Of a DNA stretch of 64,000 nucleotides, positions 28,273-38,872 are shown piece after piece. A program made the position numbers and the translations under genes. This DNA comes from Circinella umbellata. Taxonomy: Eukaryota > Mucoromycota > Mucoromycetes > Mucorales > Lichtheimiaceae. Position 1 is the stretch's first letter, and every line of letters begins with the position of its first letter. A model generated the notes under the pieces. That model was not told where the DNA came from. It saw nothing but the letters and a program-made list of their open reading frames with translations, and searched no databases. The stretch lies in NCBI GenBank assembly GCA_025093555.1, contig JAIWNF010000009.1, positions 709,501 to 773,500 on the forward strand, in the 5' to 3' direction.

Positions 28273-28545
28273 TTAATAATCGTAGTCTTCTTCTACAGGA
28301 TTTGGATAGACATGTACACCATATTCATGACTGCTCATCAAAATGTTGAATGCATTCTTATATGATGGGATGCTTAAATCTTCTTAATTTAAAAGAATGC
28401 TGCACTCCGGTACAAGGATGGTCTGGATAAATGTTAATTCATCCAACGGGTGCGTATCGCTTCTTGTAATCCTTGACTTATGGACGAGCTCATGTTGTAA
28501 AGCACTTACTATGATTGCTTTGCCTCTTACGCCATAATAGCCGCT
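28273..28545 (-). pseudogene. RTC4-like domain fragment inside foldback element
   Basis: Minus-strand frame preceded by an ATAG acceptor. It reads YYGVRGKAIIVSALQHELV, then TFIQTILVPECSILL, a TAA stop, then EDLSIPSYKNAFNILMSSHE and YGVHVYP to a final TAA. This matches the RTC4-like domain layout: YGxxG..II, a (F/I)xxxVLVPEx..LI segment, an ED..I...A..IL..S..YG segment. RTC4-like domains were named from yeast Rtc4 (restriction of telomere capping). A single in-frame stop sits exactly where the family has LI.ED, so it is a decayed C-terminal exon. Its location inside the inverted repeats implies the element captured or once encoded this domain. Confidence 0.5.
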
Positions 28546-29639
28546 CTATAATATTAGACAGGTAGTATACTATTAGTATATTTATATCCATAAATCAAGA
28601 AAGAAAACAAACAGTTAATAGTAATACGTATCGTTGCGACTTTGACAATGACAATGACAATTTAATAATTGTGATCATAATGCATATGAACAATGATGCC
28701 AATTTGGTATAATTGTTATCATCATGCATATGAATAATGATGTTAATATTGCTGCGGGGTTTGCCAATAATTGTAATTATAATGCATTGTTATGTACACC
28801 TCTTTTTTATAATTTCTTTTTTTTTTTAAAAAAAAATATCACAGCTATATTTTTTTTCTACTCTTATCATAATCATCATTATTATATTACAAATATTTTC
28901 ATTGATTATCATTATCATTTTTTTTATAATAAATCAATACCAGAAGTATGTTAAAGGATTAAGTGGTTACATCTGTCCAATGAAATTTATCTATATTTGT
29001 AACCAGATTCATTTTTACCTGAAATGAGATCCACCAGAGTAAGAAATTAAATAATCAAATAATTAGTATAATAAAAAGAATAGTTTCTTCCCTTTTGTGC
29101 AAAACAACAATTAGTTCATTTTATTGAAATAAACTCTTTTCCCAACTCCTTGACATATTGAATATGCTGTGGTTATAAAAAACCACCCCCTTTATTTTTG
29201 TTGAATAAGTTATTTGATACGTATAACTTTCTTTATTCCTTGAGTCTTTTACTCAGAATTACTTCTATCTTCTTTTTATTTTATTAAGTACGATCCAAAC
29301 GGGATGTAACAGCAAAATATGAATAATGATGCTAATATTGCTGCGTGATTTAGCAATAATTGTAATTATAATACATACAAATTTATGATGTTAATATTGC
29401 TGCACACCTTGACAATACTGATTAATATATGGTATAATAAGTACCAAGCAGAAATCAATGCGCATTACAAGAAGTGTGAAAAATAAAATTGTCAAAAAGG
29501 GAAAAGGTAGCACAAAGTAATTTTACTATACACTTAGGGAAGAGAATAATATAATAAAAGTGTAGTTATAGCGTAAAAACATAGTAACAACAATGAAATT
29601 AATTATCTTAAAAATTTTATTTTGAAAATTATCAACTAT

Positions 29640-29801
29640 ATGATATTATTAAAAATTAGACGAGGTGGGCTACAAAAAATTAGACGAGGTGGGCTACAAA
29701 AAAATTAGACGAGATGGGCTACAAGTTACTAACATACCTTATGATTTTTGTAGCCCATGTGGTCTGACTTTGAATTTTTGTAGCCCATGTAGTAATTCTC
29801 T
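29640..29801. repeat. Right terminal inverted repeat of foldback element
   Basis: Three 24-bp units (GACGAGGTGGGCTAC type) followed by about 100 bases that mirror the left terminus, ending GTAATTCTCT next to TATAAA. Confidence 0.75.
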
Positions 29802-30159
29802 TATAAAATGGACAGGCAGGTTATTGGCAATAAAAGAAGTGTAACAAAAAAGGAGGGCTTGTCTATTTGCACCCCCGACCCTGCATTGACCCCCCCTCTG
29901 CATAAATAAAAAGTTGAATCTAATCAATGCAAACGGTTTTTACTAATCATCACCAGATAAAAATTTATATAATAAAACGTAGATATGTCGTATATGATAG
30001 CATATATAGAAAGTAAATAACAGCAAAATGATATGAATAAAGACAATATTAGCGGCAATCTACCATGTTGTGACATAAGTCATATATATAAAGAGAAATC
30101 CGAGTATTATAAAATCCTTCTTCTGAAGACAGAATAACTTTTTTTTTCAAGATGTCAAT

Positions 30160-31110
30160 CATCCCAATGTCGAAATCTTTTAACTCAATCCCTAATGAAC
30201 TCCAAGAAACATGACACAGTTATAATGCTGCCAGAGATGCCTGTTTTGAATGGGGTAAAAAAAAATGGAATCGCGTTATATACAACAGCCAGAAGCGATC
30301 TCTCGAGTAAAAAGAGAAAAATGGTTCTTGCTTGCAAATATTATGGTAAACCTGCCAATAACGACGTTCATGAATATGGACAAAAAAAATCAAAGCCAAA
30401 AGATTTGTTGCCAATGATCATGGTGGAGTTCTTGGATCAATGAATTTAAAGGAAACGAAGCACCGAGAAGTGAACTCACAACATTTTGGATGTCCATTCA
30501 ATATGGTTCTTCGACCATTGAATGTACGTAGTCAGCAGTGGCGTCTTGTTACACCAAATAACTAACTCTTTATACCTTTAATAAAACAATACAGAAAGCT
30601 AGAATTCCGTGAAAGATGGGTTGGACGTGATATTGCAAATATAGTTCATTTTGGCAATAACAGTACAAATCGGGTTGAAGGAGCCCATGATGATCTAGAA
30701 AAGGTCAATTCAATCACCAAGCGGAAACTTACCCTCTATTTATGAGCAAATCGATGAACACTATAGATTGAAAGTATGCATAAAACCTAAACACGATCTA
30801 CTCATATATATTACTTACATATATTTCTTCTGTAACCCAACAACAGAACGTAGCATGAAAACAACAGCATGATAAAGAATACTTTACTGTTAATCCCCAT
30901 ATTCCTGAATTTTAAAAAGAATGTTTAGTAAATTTGGAGCGTAATATATCCAAATTTGCGTTCTATGCCATCCGAGATGAGCTCAAGCACCGAAATATTT
31001 TGAAAACAAATACCCGCCACCGGGGCAATTCCGTTAAGTTTGATTCTAGACGTTGGCATTTTTACCCAGAAAAAACTGGACCTGAAGGTAATTTTAATCA
31101 TGACACATTT
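30160..31110 (+). pseudogene. Decayed MULE-type transposase
   Basis: Recognisable pieces in changing frames: CFEWGKKNGIALYTTARSD-like and MVLACKYYGKPANND (FAR1-type zinc-binding N-terminus), FGCPFNMVLRPL with QQWRLVTPNN (C-P-F and W.L part of the same domain), then IVHFGNNSTNRVEGAHDDLE, the typical HFGN.TTNRVE.AH..LK segment of Mutator-like transposases. A terminal ISKFAFYAIRDELK-type segment follows. Several stops and frameshifts separate them, and the central catalytic domain is largely missing. No terminal repeats were found. Clearly a dead DNA transposon. Confidence 0.6.
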
Positions 31111-32533
31111 TAGGATATTGATATTGAGAATTATATTCCAATTAAATTATGTACATATATTTTTATTAATACAAAGTTTATGTAATAAATGATGAAGGAT
31201 TGACATATTGAAAGCTTTTTTAAACAAATGTTTAACAGTTATATATTATGGAAATAAGGTGGGGTATGATGGCTTAAAAGACCTGACTACCCCACCATTT
31301 GCTGTTTTCGGTCCTACCGGAATCCGTCATATTTGTTGTCACTAATTTTACGAATGGTATTGATGACGGCACCTGTGGATGTGCTGAAAGACGCGATGTA
31401 TAGTCAACCATCGGTCTTTGCACACCTGATATTTCCTTATTTTTTTGTTGCAGAACGGAAGACTTGCAATAAGCGAGACTTGATATATATTTAAATACGG
31501 CATCTCACCAATTATTCTTTGGTGGGATTATGGATATTTCCATATTTGGACAACGATTCATAATAATACTATACACAATTATTAAACTTTGATACAGTTT
31601 ACTCTCGGTTAGTGCAACTCGCCCAAAAACCTTGATCCAAGTTGCAAGTTGCGATTCCATTAAGTATATTTAACATGTCCAAAAACAAACGACGCAGAAC
31701 CGGGAGATTTGCAAAAGCGGGTGGTGACTGTAGATGGTATATAGATGTCTTTTGAAATAATGTTTGTTATATTTTCCAAGGAAGATCCCGATGTCGATGT
31801 TGTTGTTTATTCTAATGATATTTGCTCCTCCAATTCGCTAAACGAGGTAACAAAATGCGGGTTTTCATTTAGTACTTTTTGATCATGTTGTTTTGAAAAA
31901 CAAGATGTCGGATTGGAAGTATATTATCTTTATAAACGGTCGCTTTAAATATACTCTGAATTATAAATGAAACAAGACCATACCTAAAAGTAGTCAGCTT
32001 TGTTTTGTAGTATGTATGGCTGTTATAGTTAAGCGCCGTTACAGGATAAAAGCCTTTTGTCGCATAGTATCTTGATATAAAACTCCACTTTCGTCTATCA
32101 CTCTTAAATCTAATTGTTGAGTCGTTTATATAACTACTCAAATTCGTGAAAGGAATCGTGACTTTGATGAAAAGCCTACACAAAACGTGTCGTACGACCC
32201 TTTAGTAATGGTGTAAATAACGTGCATTAGACACTATTTAAACATATTCAGCTTACTTATTCTGTACGTTTTCCATCAGTATCAAACTTGGGATTATTAA
32301 TTCATTAGCCTAATTAAGCATAAAAAAACACGCGTCTTTTTTTTTACTTGCCAATCAACTAAAAAAACTAATTAAACTAATTGTAGACTGAACGGAGATG
32401 ATCATTATTATTACTACCATTATTAAGAGTAAATCATTCACTTTATAATCATGAAGAAGTGAATCAACATTACCTTTTTTTCCCTTTATTATTATTACGT
32501 ATTATAAAAAGAAAAACCCTCCTCCAAATTCCA
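31111..32533. other. Spacer with transposon debris
   Basis: No intact gene. It contains a perfect 9-bp-stem hairpin GGTGGGGTA / TACCCCACC (31258-31266 and 31288-31296). At 31595, directly after a TA, the sequence CAGTTTACTCTCGGTTAGTG looks like the end of a pogo/Tigger-type element; a short Arg/Lys-rich frame starts at 31675, but no matching right end is in the window. A minus-strand open frame at 31869-32183 (104 codons) has a protein-like composition but no recognised family. Confidence 0.4.
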
Positions 32534-33547
32534 TATGGTGCATTTCACTTGTAATCGCCAATAATTTCCACTTGTTTCTAGAGGTTTCAGCTTCACACTA
32601 AATCAATATTTTCTGAATCCACACTTTAAGTATTATTTTTAAGCTTATTATAAACAGCTATTAAAGTTTAGAAAGTTGTAAAAATGTTTTAAAAAAAAGC
32701 TGAAGCTTGTCAAAGTTGGTCGGTCATAGCCCATTTCTGACCATTTTGGCTGGGCAAGAGACAAAACTGAAAGATGAAAACTACATGTCGGAGTTCTCAA
32801 GCATAGGTGGAGCAAATCACGTGATATGAGTAGTAGGTGAAAATCTTAGAATGAGCTGTATCACAGTATCATAATATTAGAATCTAAGGCCATAATATAA
32901 AGATAAGAAACTATGGAAAAGAATTTTTAGTCTACTAAATATATATATATATATTTGATAAAGTTTACTGCGTTTAATATTAATGCTTAAACAAATAATT
33001 GTACTATATTCCTCACATGTATAAGCTTCTTCTTATTACAGTTAGTAGTGTACTGTAGTTATTTTTGCTATTACTTAAAAAAGAAATAAGAAAATAGAGA
33101 GTTCTAAATTCTAAGTGCTAATATTAATTGCAGAATTGATTCTGCAAAGAATTAAATACTAAAGGCAATGTAATACTAGGTACATAGACAAGTTTCTTGA
33201 TTTTGGTTTATGCAAAACACAAGAAAAAAAATGTAAAATAGGGAGGGAGTCAGTTTTAAGTTTTAAGCTATGATATAAGACTATCGAGTAATGTAATGTA
33301 TCTATCTGCTTAAATCTATAAATACATATTAGTGTTTTATCAGAACATAATCATACTATAAGCCTACAAAAGAAGTAGTAAAACTTATTAAAAGTTTTAG
33401 TATAGAACACAACTTTATGATGGCGCAAAAACAACTACATGTAAAAGTAACAACTGTAGCACAAATCACCAAATAAAGAAGCGGATTTTAAAATTGAAAA
33501 ATTGAAATAAAATAAATTATTCGCGATTACAAGTGAAATGCACCATA
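32534..33547. mobile_element. MITE, 1010 bp, TA target
   Basis: Ends are TGGTGCATTTCACTTGTAAT on the left (from 32536) and its reverse complement on the right (to 33545), with a TA duplication at 32534-32535 and 33546-33547. The terminal repeats match over about 23 bases. No open frame of note inside. TA targeting places it with the Tc1/mariner superfamily. Confidence 0.7.
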
Positions 33548-33929
33548 TTTGGGATTTTTCTGCGCAAAATTCAAGTTTTGTGAGAGAACACAGCTATGTT
33601 TTATTATCAACTACAATGATACGTAGCTATGAAGACAATATCACATGTTAGAATGATGCGAATTTTGTTATACTAAAATATACATTGAAAAAAAGAAAAC
33701 TGACACAATCTTTTAACTATGCTCATTTGATATGTCGTGGTTTGTATGATAATGAATTTATAAAATTTATAAAATATATGATATACGTACAAAACGGTAT
33801 AATAGAAAAAGGAGGTAGAGTGTTATGAGAATGTATAGTTTGCTGGCAAGAAAATAAAAATTGATGAGTTAGGTTTATAGAGAAATGAGGTATAAGAATT
33901 TGTTGGTAAAAGAGGTAGAAGGAAAGACG
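33548..33929. repeat. 3' flank of the repeated gene family
   Basis: About 33585-33929 is repeated, with divergence, after the copy at 46755-48001 (50053-50460, opposite orientation) and partly at 46420-46570. The duplicated unit therefore extends more than 300 bases beyond the coding part. Confidence 0.55.
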
Positions 33930-36542
33930 CTATATATTTTTTGTTGCTTTTTTAGGTTTGGGTGACATAGGACATGGAAGTAATAGTTCGGGCTTATTAG
34001 TGGTTGTTTCATAACCAGAACTTGTAATTGGCTTGGGTGTTTCAATAATTTTGACAGTTGAACATATAAGTTGTTTTACTTGTGAAGTTACACCGAGAAG
34101 CATACCCAAATCACTTGCTATAGTTTCAACAGTAGTAGGGAAAAAATATGGTTTGGTCTTCTTGACACGGCAAACATATGTTGATGGATTGTCCAATATA
34201 ACAGCACGTAATTTAAGACCTACATACACAAACCCATTAGCATAATGTATAAGTCTGAACAAATTTGAAGTATAATTTAAACGTTACAGTTACGTACCCA
34301 TCATAACAAGCCCAACAGTGACTAAATCAGAACGATTTTCAGGAAATAAGTGTACCAATTTCCACATTTGATCTTTCAACATTTTTGGTAACTTCAACCC
34401 AAGTGCGTTCTGCTCCTTCGTTCCATTGTCGCCTGCATCTTTCTTTCCTACTTCAGTACATCCTACTTCACCTTTAAAACTTATAAATAGCATGTCAGAT
34501 TTATGACCATGCTTTTTTCTTTCATCAGGTTGTCGTAATAAATTTCGTCTATCCGAACTAGCACTGCTCTCCATCTCTCCCCTAAAAAAATCAATTAGTA
34601 TCTTTCTAAATAATTATTAAAACTCTCAACCCAAGTATAATTACATACGTTCGTACATCCAGATTGTGTTTGTCATCAAAAATCGTATCGATGAATGTGT
34701 ATACACGACGAATAATGTCAGCTTCGGTTTGAGTCGTTAGTGGAAAATATTTGGCATGGAAAAGACGAAGCACATTTTGAATTGAGTTTTGGGCCCAATC
34801 TAAGTAAAATTCTTCATGAAAATCGAAATAACGCTTTCGAACGCGCGTTTCTAAAGCTTCGATAGTAGTCTAGAGGACAGAATGAGCACAATTGAAAGAT
34901 ATAAAGCAACATAGGCACAAAAGAAAAAATAGTAAACAAGATAACCACCGATCCGTTTTTATCTTACCAGTCCGATAAAATCATTCAAATAATTAAGTAA
35001 TTGCTCAGGTATTTCGGGGAGCGGGTGAGGTGATTTTCCTTCTAATTCTTCGATCTCTTCCTTTGTAAAGTTTTTCATTAAGTCATCACAAGCCATATCA
35101 AGTATAAAGCTATGTGATACACTATAACATCACGTAAGTTTGTATTCTTTATATTATATATGATTTGTACGTGATATATATATACAACTACTTACTCTTC
35201 ATAGCAGCATTTGGAACCATAGGAATATAAAATATCTTCGACTACTTTTCCACTTGATAGGGTCCATTTGCACTCATCATCCATTTTTTCGTAGACTGTT
35301 GTAAATTCTTTTAAAAATATTTCGGTCACTGTAACCTTGCTGCTGTTCGTTGTTGTTGTTGTTGTTGTTGTTGTTGATGATGATGATGATGGTAAGGTGG
35401 AGGAATGCGACGTGGGCTTGGGTTTGCAATCAGGACTTAAATTTTCTTTCTAACAATTATTTGAATATTAACAACTTGTCGTTTCTTCGTCATACAGCTT
35501 TGGAAGTTAAATTTTGCCATACAAATAAAATAAAAATGAGCTATTAATGGTATTGAAAATGTGCCTCAATTTTTAAATTGAGTTGTTTGAGCGAAATTGA
35601 CGCAAGCCCTGCAAAGTTAAGCTGCTAATCTACAAAAATAGGATGATTAAAAGTTTGAGGTTGAGCCTAAGATCGTCAAGCATTCATTGACATTTTGGGA
35701 CAATTGTGTGATAGGCAAAAAAGATATATAGTAAATACATTTGCTCTATAGTTAGTTTTTTGATTATATAAATTTAAGATAGCAAACATCAATACGTTTC
35801 ATATGCATCATATTCATTTTTATTATCTGGTAGCTTATAGTCATTTATTTTCTGCTTTCATTTCTGAGCTCCCTTAATCAGTATGTCTTCACACATGTTG
35901 GTGGATTATAAGTAAGAGACAATAAAATTCAAAGAAAATTAGATAGCTTATATCATTTGACACAGCCGAATGTCAAAATTAGATGGCTCATTCTTAATAG
36001 TTGGTATAATTTTGGCTCATTTTCAAATAGTGGCTCACTTTTCAAAATCATGGCTCATTTTCATTTTTCGTAAGCAAATTTAGCTTCCAACGCTGTAAAC
36101 TCAAAAAAAAAATAGACAAAAAATAAAAAAAAGTATCATTACCGATAGAATGTCGATCGTGATCTCGTACCAATCGACACCATCAAGATCAGGTTTTGGC
36201 TTATCTTTCTTTGGCAAGTGTCGATAATTATTTTCGTGAGCTTTTGCAAAGCGGGTTGTCCAAACATCCTTAAGTTTTTGATTTCGTTCGTAATTGTCGA
36301 TAATCAGCTTTTTATGGTTTGAAATAAACTCCTTCAAAGAAGGGTTTTCCGCGTTTTTAAAGTACTGGTCAAATACTACAAGTAGTATCATTAATAATAA
36401 ACGCAAGAATAAACGAGATCGGAACATTATTAACAAAAATAATAAGCGTAAAAAGTATATGAGAGTAGAATTATCAAAGATCATATGAATTCTGACGCGT
36501 GAAAATGGATAGCTTACCGTCAGAGTACATATACGTCGACAT
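33930..36542 (-). CDS. Lineage-specific repeated-family protein, copy 1 (apparently intact)
   Basis: Seven exons: 36518-36542, 36143-36375, 35196-35449, 34968-35121, 34649-34869, 34298-34581, 33930-34219; all phases close to 486 residues. Features: helical N-terminus with KPKPDLDGVDWYEITIDILS; a Ser5-Thr8 run from a (GTT)n tract; WTLSSGKVVEDILYSYGSKC; HSFILD; a segment VRKRYFDFHEEFYLDWAQNS; GEMESSASSDRRNLLR (about 297-312); HKSDMLF with D325; CTEVGKK (E339, K342); and LKLPKMLKDQM. The order E / D / E..K recalls PD-(D/E)XK nucleases, but spacing is not canonical and this is only an idea. Three defective copies are in the window, so this is a multicopy family; similar families are abundant in Mucorales (recollection, not searched). 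Function unknown. Confidence 0.65.
35493..36097. mobile_element. MITE, 601 bp, in intron 2 of family copy 1
   Basis: Element 35495-36095 begins CAGCTTTGGAAGTTAAATTT and ends AAATTTAGCTTCCAACGCTG. A TA lies on each side (35493-35494, 36096-36097). The paralogous copies at 52985 and 38985 have the uninterrupted sequence TTCTTGTTCATAAAC at this point, which is the empty site. It makes intron 2 693 bp long. No coding content; Tc1/mariner-type target. Confidence 0.8.
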
Positions 36543-37107
36543 GGCAACAAATTAAAGAGGTTGAGAGGTGTTCTTTTCACCGGTCTTCAATAGTTTATGA
36601 CGCTTTATGACGTCATCACCATAGCGATTTTTTGATGTCACAACACAACTGGTTCCGAACCTGATTGTTCTAACCTCCTACATTCTTTGTTAATGCAAAG
36701 GTTTTACTTGTTAATGTTGCTTTGCAGGATTCGGGTCAAGTAGCAGTTGCTGCACAGCTGGATTCATCATATATGGTCTCGGTTCCCTCGTAACTGTTGC
36801 GAACACTTTTTTTTTATTTATTTTTATTTTTTTTATGCAGAGGTTCTACTTGTTAATGTCGCTTAGCAGGATTCGGGCCAAGTAGCAGTTGCTGCACAGC
36901 TGGATTCATCATATATGGTCTCGGTTCCCTCGCAACTGCTGCGAACATTATTTTTTATTTTTTTTATGCAGAGGTTCTACTTGTTAATGTCGCTTAGCAG
37001 GATTCGGGCCAAGTAGGAGATGCTGTACAGCTGGATTCATCATATATGGTCTCGGTTCCCTCGCAACTGCTGCGAACCTTCTTTATTTTTTTTTTTTTTG
37101 GCTGATG
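36543..37107. repeat. Three tandem ~130 bp units upstream of family copy 1
   Basis: Units start at about 36694, 36835 and 36966. Each has GTTCTACTTGTTAATGTCGC, then a GATTCGGGCCAAGTAGC segment, a segment ending CTGGATTCATCATATATGG, CTCGGTTCCCTCGCAACTGC, and then a long A/T pyrimidine tract. On the plus strand each unit reads DSGQVAVAAQLDSSYMVSVP. AGCAGTTGC and GCAACTGCT within a unit can pair as a hairpin; unit 3 has lost one arm. Minisatellite or tandemly duplicated exon. Confidence 0.6.
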
Positions 37108-37714
37108 GCTTTTATATGCCTTGATAGCGACCCTCTTTTTGCTTCTGCCATTAATCAAATAGGTAATACTCAAGTGATATCTAGTATTTACTGATATTTT
37201 TAGGATCATCATTAGATAATACTATTTGGAAAGACCAAAGAGCTTTGTTTAACCACATGGACCAATCAATCTTTCGACTTCTCTCACACGGATCACATTC
37301 TTACAGAGCTTAGTAATCAATGTATAGGGGGTACTAGCATAAAAATTTATGGGTTTTATTTCAAAATAATACAAAGCACTAACTTGTTTATAAACAGATA
37401 TCGAGCGGATTCTTAAAGTGCTATGCAATTGTGTAAAACTTTTGGCCTAGAAGTAGTACAAAAAAGAAAAAGTTGAAAGTATGCTGGTACAAACGTTTTG
37501 ATAAACCGATCTAATAATATTTTTGTTAACAATTTTCAAGAGCATAAAGAGGACGTTAAGGTTTTGGTGAGCAGATTAGATGCCATAAGGTTAGATGTGG
37601 TTAAAAAAAAGAGAAGAGGAGGTTAATGCAAATGGCGATCTATTCATATGCATAGGTACTAAAGACAGCAATCAAAACAATGTCAATATCAACCTATAAC
37701 TACTAGTATTGTTG
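37108..37714 (+). pseudogene. Decayed coding fragment, unassigned
   Basis: Downstream of the tandem units the same strand reads DSDPLFASAINQIG to a GTAATA donor at about 37160. After a TTTTTAG acceptor it reads SSLDNTIWKDQRALFNHMDQ and SIFRLLSHG to a stop. A further coiled-coil-like piece FQEHKEDVKVLVSRLDAIRL lies at about 37535-37600. Together with the tandem units this resembles remains of one multi-exon gene. I do not recognise the family. Confidence 0.3.
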
Positions 37715-38645
37715 GGGTGATTATAAAACACAGCTATGTTCTCTTCATATTAATACACTTACCAAAGTGCCTGTAAGTAACAAACATAGTCTTTACAAAT
37801 ATGTTTAGCGATGAATATCTAGTAGGCTGCCTCTTAAATATTGATGACCAAGATCTTTTTTTAGTAGGGTTTATGAACCAAGTCTGAAGATCCACTTTCA
37901 TATATTCTTAACCGTTCTCCAAAGAGCAAACCATATACAGCGTCAAGGATACAGCGATTAAAAGAAACATGGCCAGTAGTATGTACATTTTAGCCGAATT
38001 AGACACCCATCAACACCCAGCCTTCAATCAACAACAATATCATGATGATCATCCCGGCAAAGCCTTAATAAGTTGAAACGGTCCTCCTTCTCCCAAGTAT
38101 ACTACAGTAGGCCCCCGTTAATTGCATGCACTTCATTCCTGGCTATTTTGTGAAATTATCAATGGAATGAAATTATCAGTGGATTATGTTGGAGGTGTCT
38201 AATATGATTCATATTAATGGTCAATTTTTCTTTGAGGGGTTTGTAATAAGACCAATCACTGAATAAAAAGTATGTGAGTATCATAGATACACTCAATATT
38301 GGTACTGTAGTAGAGCATAGTTACCTTGATTCTCAATTAGATTAGACATTTGCTGTCTTCTAAACAAACAACTTTGTTTAACCTTTTTGTCACAGAGAAT
38401 CAATAAAAGCCTTCCTTATGTCATGTTTTGTAAGGCCCTCAAAATCATTGTGAAAGTGAAAGTAAAAGGGATGTGAAAGTTGACACTATGTTTTGTAACT
38501 ATTCCTGACCAAAGCAGGTTTAAAATTAGATATGGATGAAATTAACGGGGCCCTACTGTAGGAGAAAATTACTACTGGCCTTTTTAAAAAATACACTCGT
38601 CTTTCATGAAATGATAATAAGTAAAAAAACCCTCTTGCTTTTTCT
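37715..38645 (+). pseudogene. Dispersed repeat B, copy 1, interrupted by a MITE
   Basis: 37715-38102 and 38561-38645 are together similar to 50448-50895. Both copies preserve coding traces (DQDLFF/DQDLFL, then S.DPLSYILNRSPK and IQRLKETWPV, DTHQHPAFNQQQY), followed by a stop. Frames are broken in each. The protein family is not recognised. Copy 1 is split by the element at 38105-38558. Confidence 0.5.
38103..38560. mobile_element. MITE, 454 bp, pogo-like termini
   Basis: Element 38105-38558 begins CAGTAGGCCCCCGTTAATTG and ends AATTAACGGGGCCCTACTG; TA on each side (38103-38104, 38559-38560). The related repeat at 50815-50835 runs through this point without the insert, an approximate empty site. 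CAGT-type ends with TA duplications are typical of pogo/Tigger/Fot1-like elements. No transposase. Confidence 0.75.
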
Positions 38646-38715
38646 TTCTTCACATATTTGTACTACACAAATCTCTTAATCAAACATTTGATATATCAAT
38701 ATTTCTTTGTTGATG

Positions 38716-38872
38716 TACAGCGTTGGAAGTTAAATTTGGCCATGCAAAATAAAATGAGCCATAGCTTTGAAAATGAGTCACTTTTTGAAAATGGGCCAAA
38801 ATTAATTCAGCTATTGAAAATGAGCCATCTAATTTTGATATTGGGCTGTATCATATGATTATAAGCTACTGT
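38716..38872. mobile_element. Truncated copy of the 601 bp MITE
   Basis: Starts after TA with CAGCGTTGGAAGTTAAATTT and follows the inward sequence of the right end of the MITE at 35495-36095 (repeated ATGAGCCA motifs) for about 155 bases. It then joins fragment copy 4 of the repeated family directly. Its other end is missing. Confidence 0.6.

Larger units (their letters stand above)
27308..29807. mobile_element. Foldback-type DNA element, 2488 bp, with 6-bp target duplication
   Basis: The element runs 27314-29801. It begins AGAGAATTACTACATGGGCT and ends with the reverse complement. Both sides are flanked by TATAAA (27308-27313 and 29802-29807), a perfect 6-bp target duplication. The terminal inverted repeats are long (roughly 27314-27525 and 29640-29801) and contain subterminal tandem copies of a 24-bp unit, GTAGCCCACCTCGTCTAATT plus a T run: more copies on the left arm than on the right. 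Inside there is no intact transposase. An RTC4-like domain fragment lies at 28273-28545, and a degenerate AT-rich repeat appears twice (about 28690-28790 and 29316-29415). It is therefore non-autonomous, or a dead autonomous element of an unidentified superfamily. Confidence 0.75.

Noticed and set aside
34033..34245. Plus-strand frame opposite exon 7 of family copy 1
   Set aside because: The same antisense frame recurs opposite copy 2, but this simply follows from sequence similarity; the minus-strand exon has splice sites and phase continuity.
36994..37212. Minus-strand 72-codon frame across the tandem units
   Set aside because: Crosses pyrimidine tracts and a unit boundary; the plus-strand reading is repeated more consistently in the three units.
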